From Capnocytophaga sp. oral taxon 863 str. F0517 (lineage in GTDB: Bacteria; Bacteroidota; Bacteroidia; Flavobacteriales; Flavobacteriaceae), in the NCBI RefSeq assembly GCF_000466425.1, contig NZ_KE992162.1, positions 1-46,005 of the forward strand: DNA of 46,005 nucleotides, in the 5' to 3' direction. Below the pieces are notes generated by a model, which had not been told where the DNA came from, ran no database searches, and worked only from the letters and a program-made list of their open reading frames with translations. Shown here one piece after another: positions 45,901-46,005 of the stretch (within the stretch, counting starts at the first letter, position 1; every line of letters starts with the position of its first letter). Both the position numbers and the translations under genes were made by a program.

Positions 45901-46005
45901 CTGCCTTGCCTGTAGGTAAATATAAAGTGACGGCTACCAACTCCGATGGTTGTACCCAGGAATCTGACCTATTTGAGATCAAGGCCGCCAAAGGCCATCC
46001 CGACA
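39954..46005 (+). CDS. Giant secreted surface protein with tandem repeats (3' end outside window)
   Basis: An open frame of 2,017 codons with no stop before the window ends. A signal peptide (about residues 1-31, ending GAVWGQ) is followed by many beta-sandwich domains of the Ig-like or DUF11-like kind, with scattered cysteine pairs. Possible calcium-binding loops are DADNDGFRDD (from 41199) and DANHNNIVDTGD (from 44691). Ig-like domains occupy roughly 44920-45460, then near-identical repeats of 90 and 87 residues begin (45465-45734, 45735-45995), a third starting at the edge. Size, layout and lineage suggest a type IX-secreted adhesin related in style to SprB or to proteins with a gliding-type C-terminal sorting domain; the sorting domain itself is not visible, so this is inference. 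Confidence 0.88.
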   Translation, partial: MKKKVEKLTIKNVKWLIFMLLTFSTGAVWGQVTINSVIAQSPVHFAENSDFSVGELTISFNMPTGKTSGELQVNLASGIEYMSGTVTATGATVSLKTGSTDANKPVFTLTGASGSVAVKFKRKATKAVLTNPALAGGLQDEAVLTVQGLAPSPAVKNTAPYVLPRPTLVVQLPTNQTDVLGTRTETFDIRNTGNGIVKDVYFSIAYDHRDVVGLSVSHNGTPLTQVGTVPTGLPNAGKPIYKIANANLANNGVVTITEKYTVDKCTTGRQNTYYAYWGSGIANSNDIFETNSNTRNISVSTGTPIIKYNGSNAFTYFEWKNGFCGNILGTYYVRYDNVTADAKGTAYNLEIRLFDADESQKFSRFEPVDIRLIAKNGTTIPLAATLDTGDTRRISLSNLPALSDASLGATDFGLTDADNDGFRDDLKKGDYFQIAFDLKKKEGITCLQPRIGVRNFLSIQPRSQVLSSNVCGDLIPSEQHILDYSTLRVYFNGVNDASKLPAQLVQNVPSAAYIAPGMNWPSLGAGQRLKNGNAVNVERQFKYVITTPAGMKLQNVKLYSKANVFGVSTEAAVNQPDIEPNSTRTIITNNQPSDSPFGTPGYLTFDVLLQNCNGGTAPITYSVYMMLKNGDGTYCDIPLVCNQVTNVPTICSTPCAIQGPRMLSTKVERADNSYGWKDHTMAIRQTRANVSPIERMRALYLDDIEFISEGQQHVSKTDTNLFYYVKVEKTAELEPKKITLKVNGGSEQILIATTNNPMRGTNAAGKKYFRWNLTSLLPAGTLVAGATFSTVATYQVKNANNSNSNDRALDVQSGTESFFYTLDNPTTDTNINAEGYHTAQKHCGTNLTPVFYIAETRHLLATNRYTELSGCDAATLGSNLIYAARRFKPGGTYFSQEFRPARLIKKITIKMPSAYQIKNMQFTYTYKMGAATAATVDMSKLIMTDDGTWKTYTYENPPKGTLGYLPPGMITVENEYNEYIKAFIQPSCKAKTVDVNKTIGQQEAEALTKQEKIDSKIEYEDFYYHYADTGDSSVAVDLQNDRPILFAANKKPEITIEAISQLTVKANKRTMEATFKLKNAKSYDAPFGWISVPDVAGIEVLSLEETTPGNTYTYIAKNTITGEKMFFLSDKGNDGKVLKNTERQFKLKYKITNCAAALQLKVYAGWNCNENPTSGYRNTCSDKFITYNIAIALSKKEIAADPGNPGENDPNKKGSIPMCTATPYTYVINSAEEGDIYNAKLVVTQGNGITISNVQVEYPLGGTVYTVGTGAGKILHTQSGNRHTYDISNILPEGSLPGSLNEPNNANKRKFKLTFDVTPDCDFSAGSSFDIDIEGNNLCGTSAEGDKTRAIIAGIAGVNINDYTITLDPLTYVSGNGTLCGGGVVYKTRVTVNSSNSTFQMGPNARLRFTIPEGYELAPSFARYYGRTPYGPGALWANPVRKQAEEKTLASGSELVMEIPAGMKNGQFFEFGIHIIQKADALIDCDITNPKKLKVIATDTKTGVMCGVTACPPMTVSTSKEEKVVIKNERPKLSLKDVSATSTAQAGKENLTIKYKIENGTGTDVATFTNRTAKAALYYDANHNNIVDTGDIKLTDHTTSALTLAQGATSDEQSFTFAVDQDKVCRLLLVLKNEDNVCLCGDVVASITAPTQLTGLVDNITVCESETKKVAYSAAGASYDQYTWTGKTANDKLDYLSAANVKEPNFHYNGTKLTTTQTFTYVLTVKRTNGCEATQEVKITVQPAPGIANISVAPSPYCPGDTAEKLTVTPTTYGVTGTLSYQWYRNTTDSNTGGTEVGTNSENYTPETGSSATFYYYVKVTNSTCGEVISNTIKVVVKPTPDQPTVSEHTAATCTTISKAKITNVKPTTQVASYTFVNTETNRTVSATVDRTTGEISNLPVGKYRVTAIQEGCEKQSGEFEIEGFKAKPEKPKVSTEAQCDNPSKAEITNVKPDTEVTAYTFKNVETSAIVTATVDRTTGEVSALPVGKYKVTATNSDGCTQESDLFEIKAAKGHPD
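45465..46005 (+). repeat. Protein-coding tandem repeats of 90 and 87 codons
   Basis: Repeat 1 (45465-45734) and repeat 2 (45735-45995) share the blocks KAKITNVKP/KAEITNVKP, SATVDRTTGEISNLPVGKYR/TATVDRTTGEVSALPVGKYK and a cysteine before the end; repeat 3 begins at about 45996. Each unit has two cysteines at matching places, probably a disulfide. High DNA identity in the VDRTTGE block suggests recent duplication or conversion. Confidence 0.85.

Overview
The window looks like a chromosomal segment of a gliding member of the Flavobacteriaceae, most likely Capnocytophaga or a close relative. The family call rests on gldE and gldD in one operon, a bacillithiol deacetylase (bshB1), DUF4294, DUF3127 and DUF6427-type proteins known mainly from Bacteroidota, many lipoproteins and outer membrane barrels, and the Bacteroidota promoter signature TAnnTTTG, in several cases with a TTTG or TTG about 20 nt upstream. 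The genus is inference; no database search was possible. No rRNA, tRNA, insertion sequence, prophage or CRISPR array was recognised.

Layout. 1-2.9 kb: a secreted protein of unknown function running convergently into a menaquinone pair (isochorismate synthase and a hotdog thioesterase), then a small broken reading frame. 2.9-14.5 kb, mostly minus strand: a lipoprotein, a CCA-adding-type nucleotidyltransferase, DoxX, a small conserved protein, DUF4294 (plus strand), an operon of a secreted protein, ArsC and an outer membrane barrel, then bshB1, enolase, yidC and pyrG. 14.7-20.6 kb, plus strand: SPOR protein, psd, mutY, ssb, gldE, gldD, a Rieske-like lipoprotein and a DUF6427-type membrane protein, closely packed. 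20.6-27.9 kb, mostly minus strand: rseP, a coiled-coil secreted protein (plus), the DUF3127-ackA-DUF4878 cluster, and tyrS with a split ThrE exporter. 28-39 kb: lipoprotein, pepT, OmpA lipoprotein, M16 peptidase, MFS transporter, barrel protein, guaA and an M20 peptidase. 39.1-39.7 kb: a YafQ-type toxin-antitoxin pair. 39.95 kb to the end: the first 2,017 codons of a giant surface protein that enters a tandem protein-repeat array and runs off the window.

The most unusual feature is not a gene. At least ten intergenic spaces are filled by arrays of degenerate 7-bp units. The unit sequence differs between arrays (TGACTAA, AGTGAAT, TTAGTTG, CTCAAAA, AATCCCT and others), but the 7-bp step is kept. 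Arrays often begin in or just after a stop codon and end 0-7 nt before the next start codon. Several consist of a forward block and a reverse-complement block around a short spacer, giving perfect 17-19 bp hairpins. One lies in the predicted 5' leader of bshB1, one directly precedes guaA, and two flank the toxin-antitoxin pair. This is best described as a heptad-repeat family of unknown origin and role.
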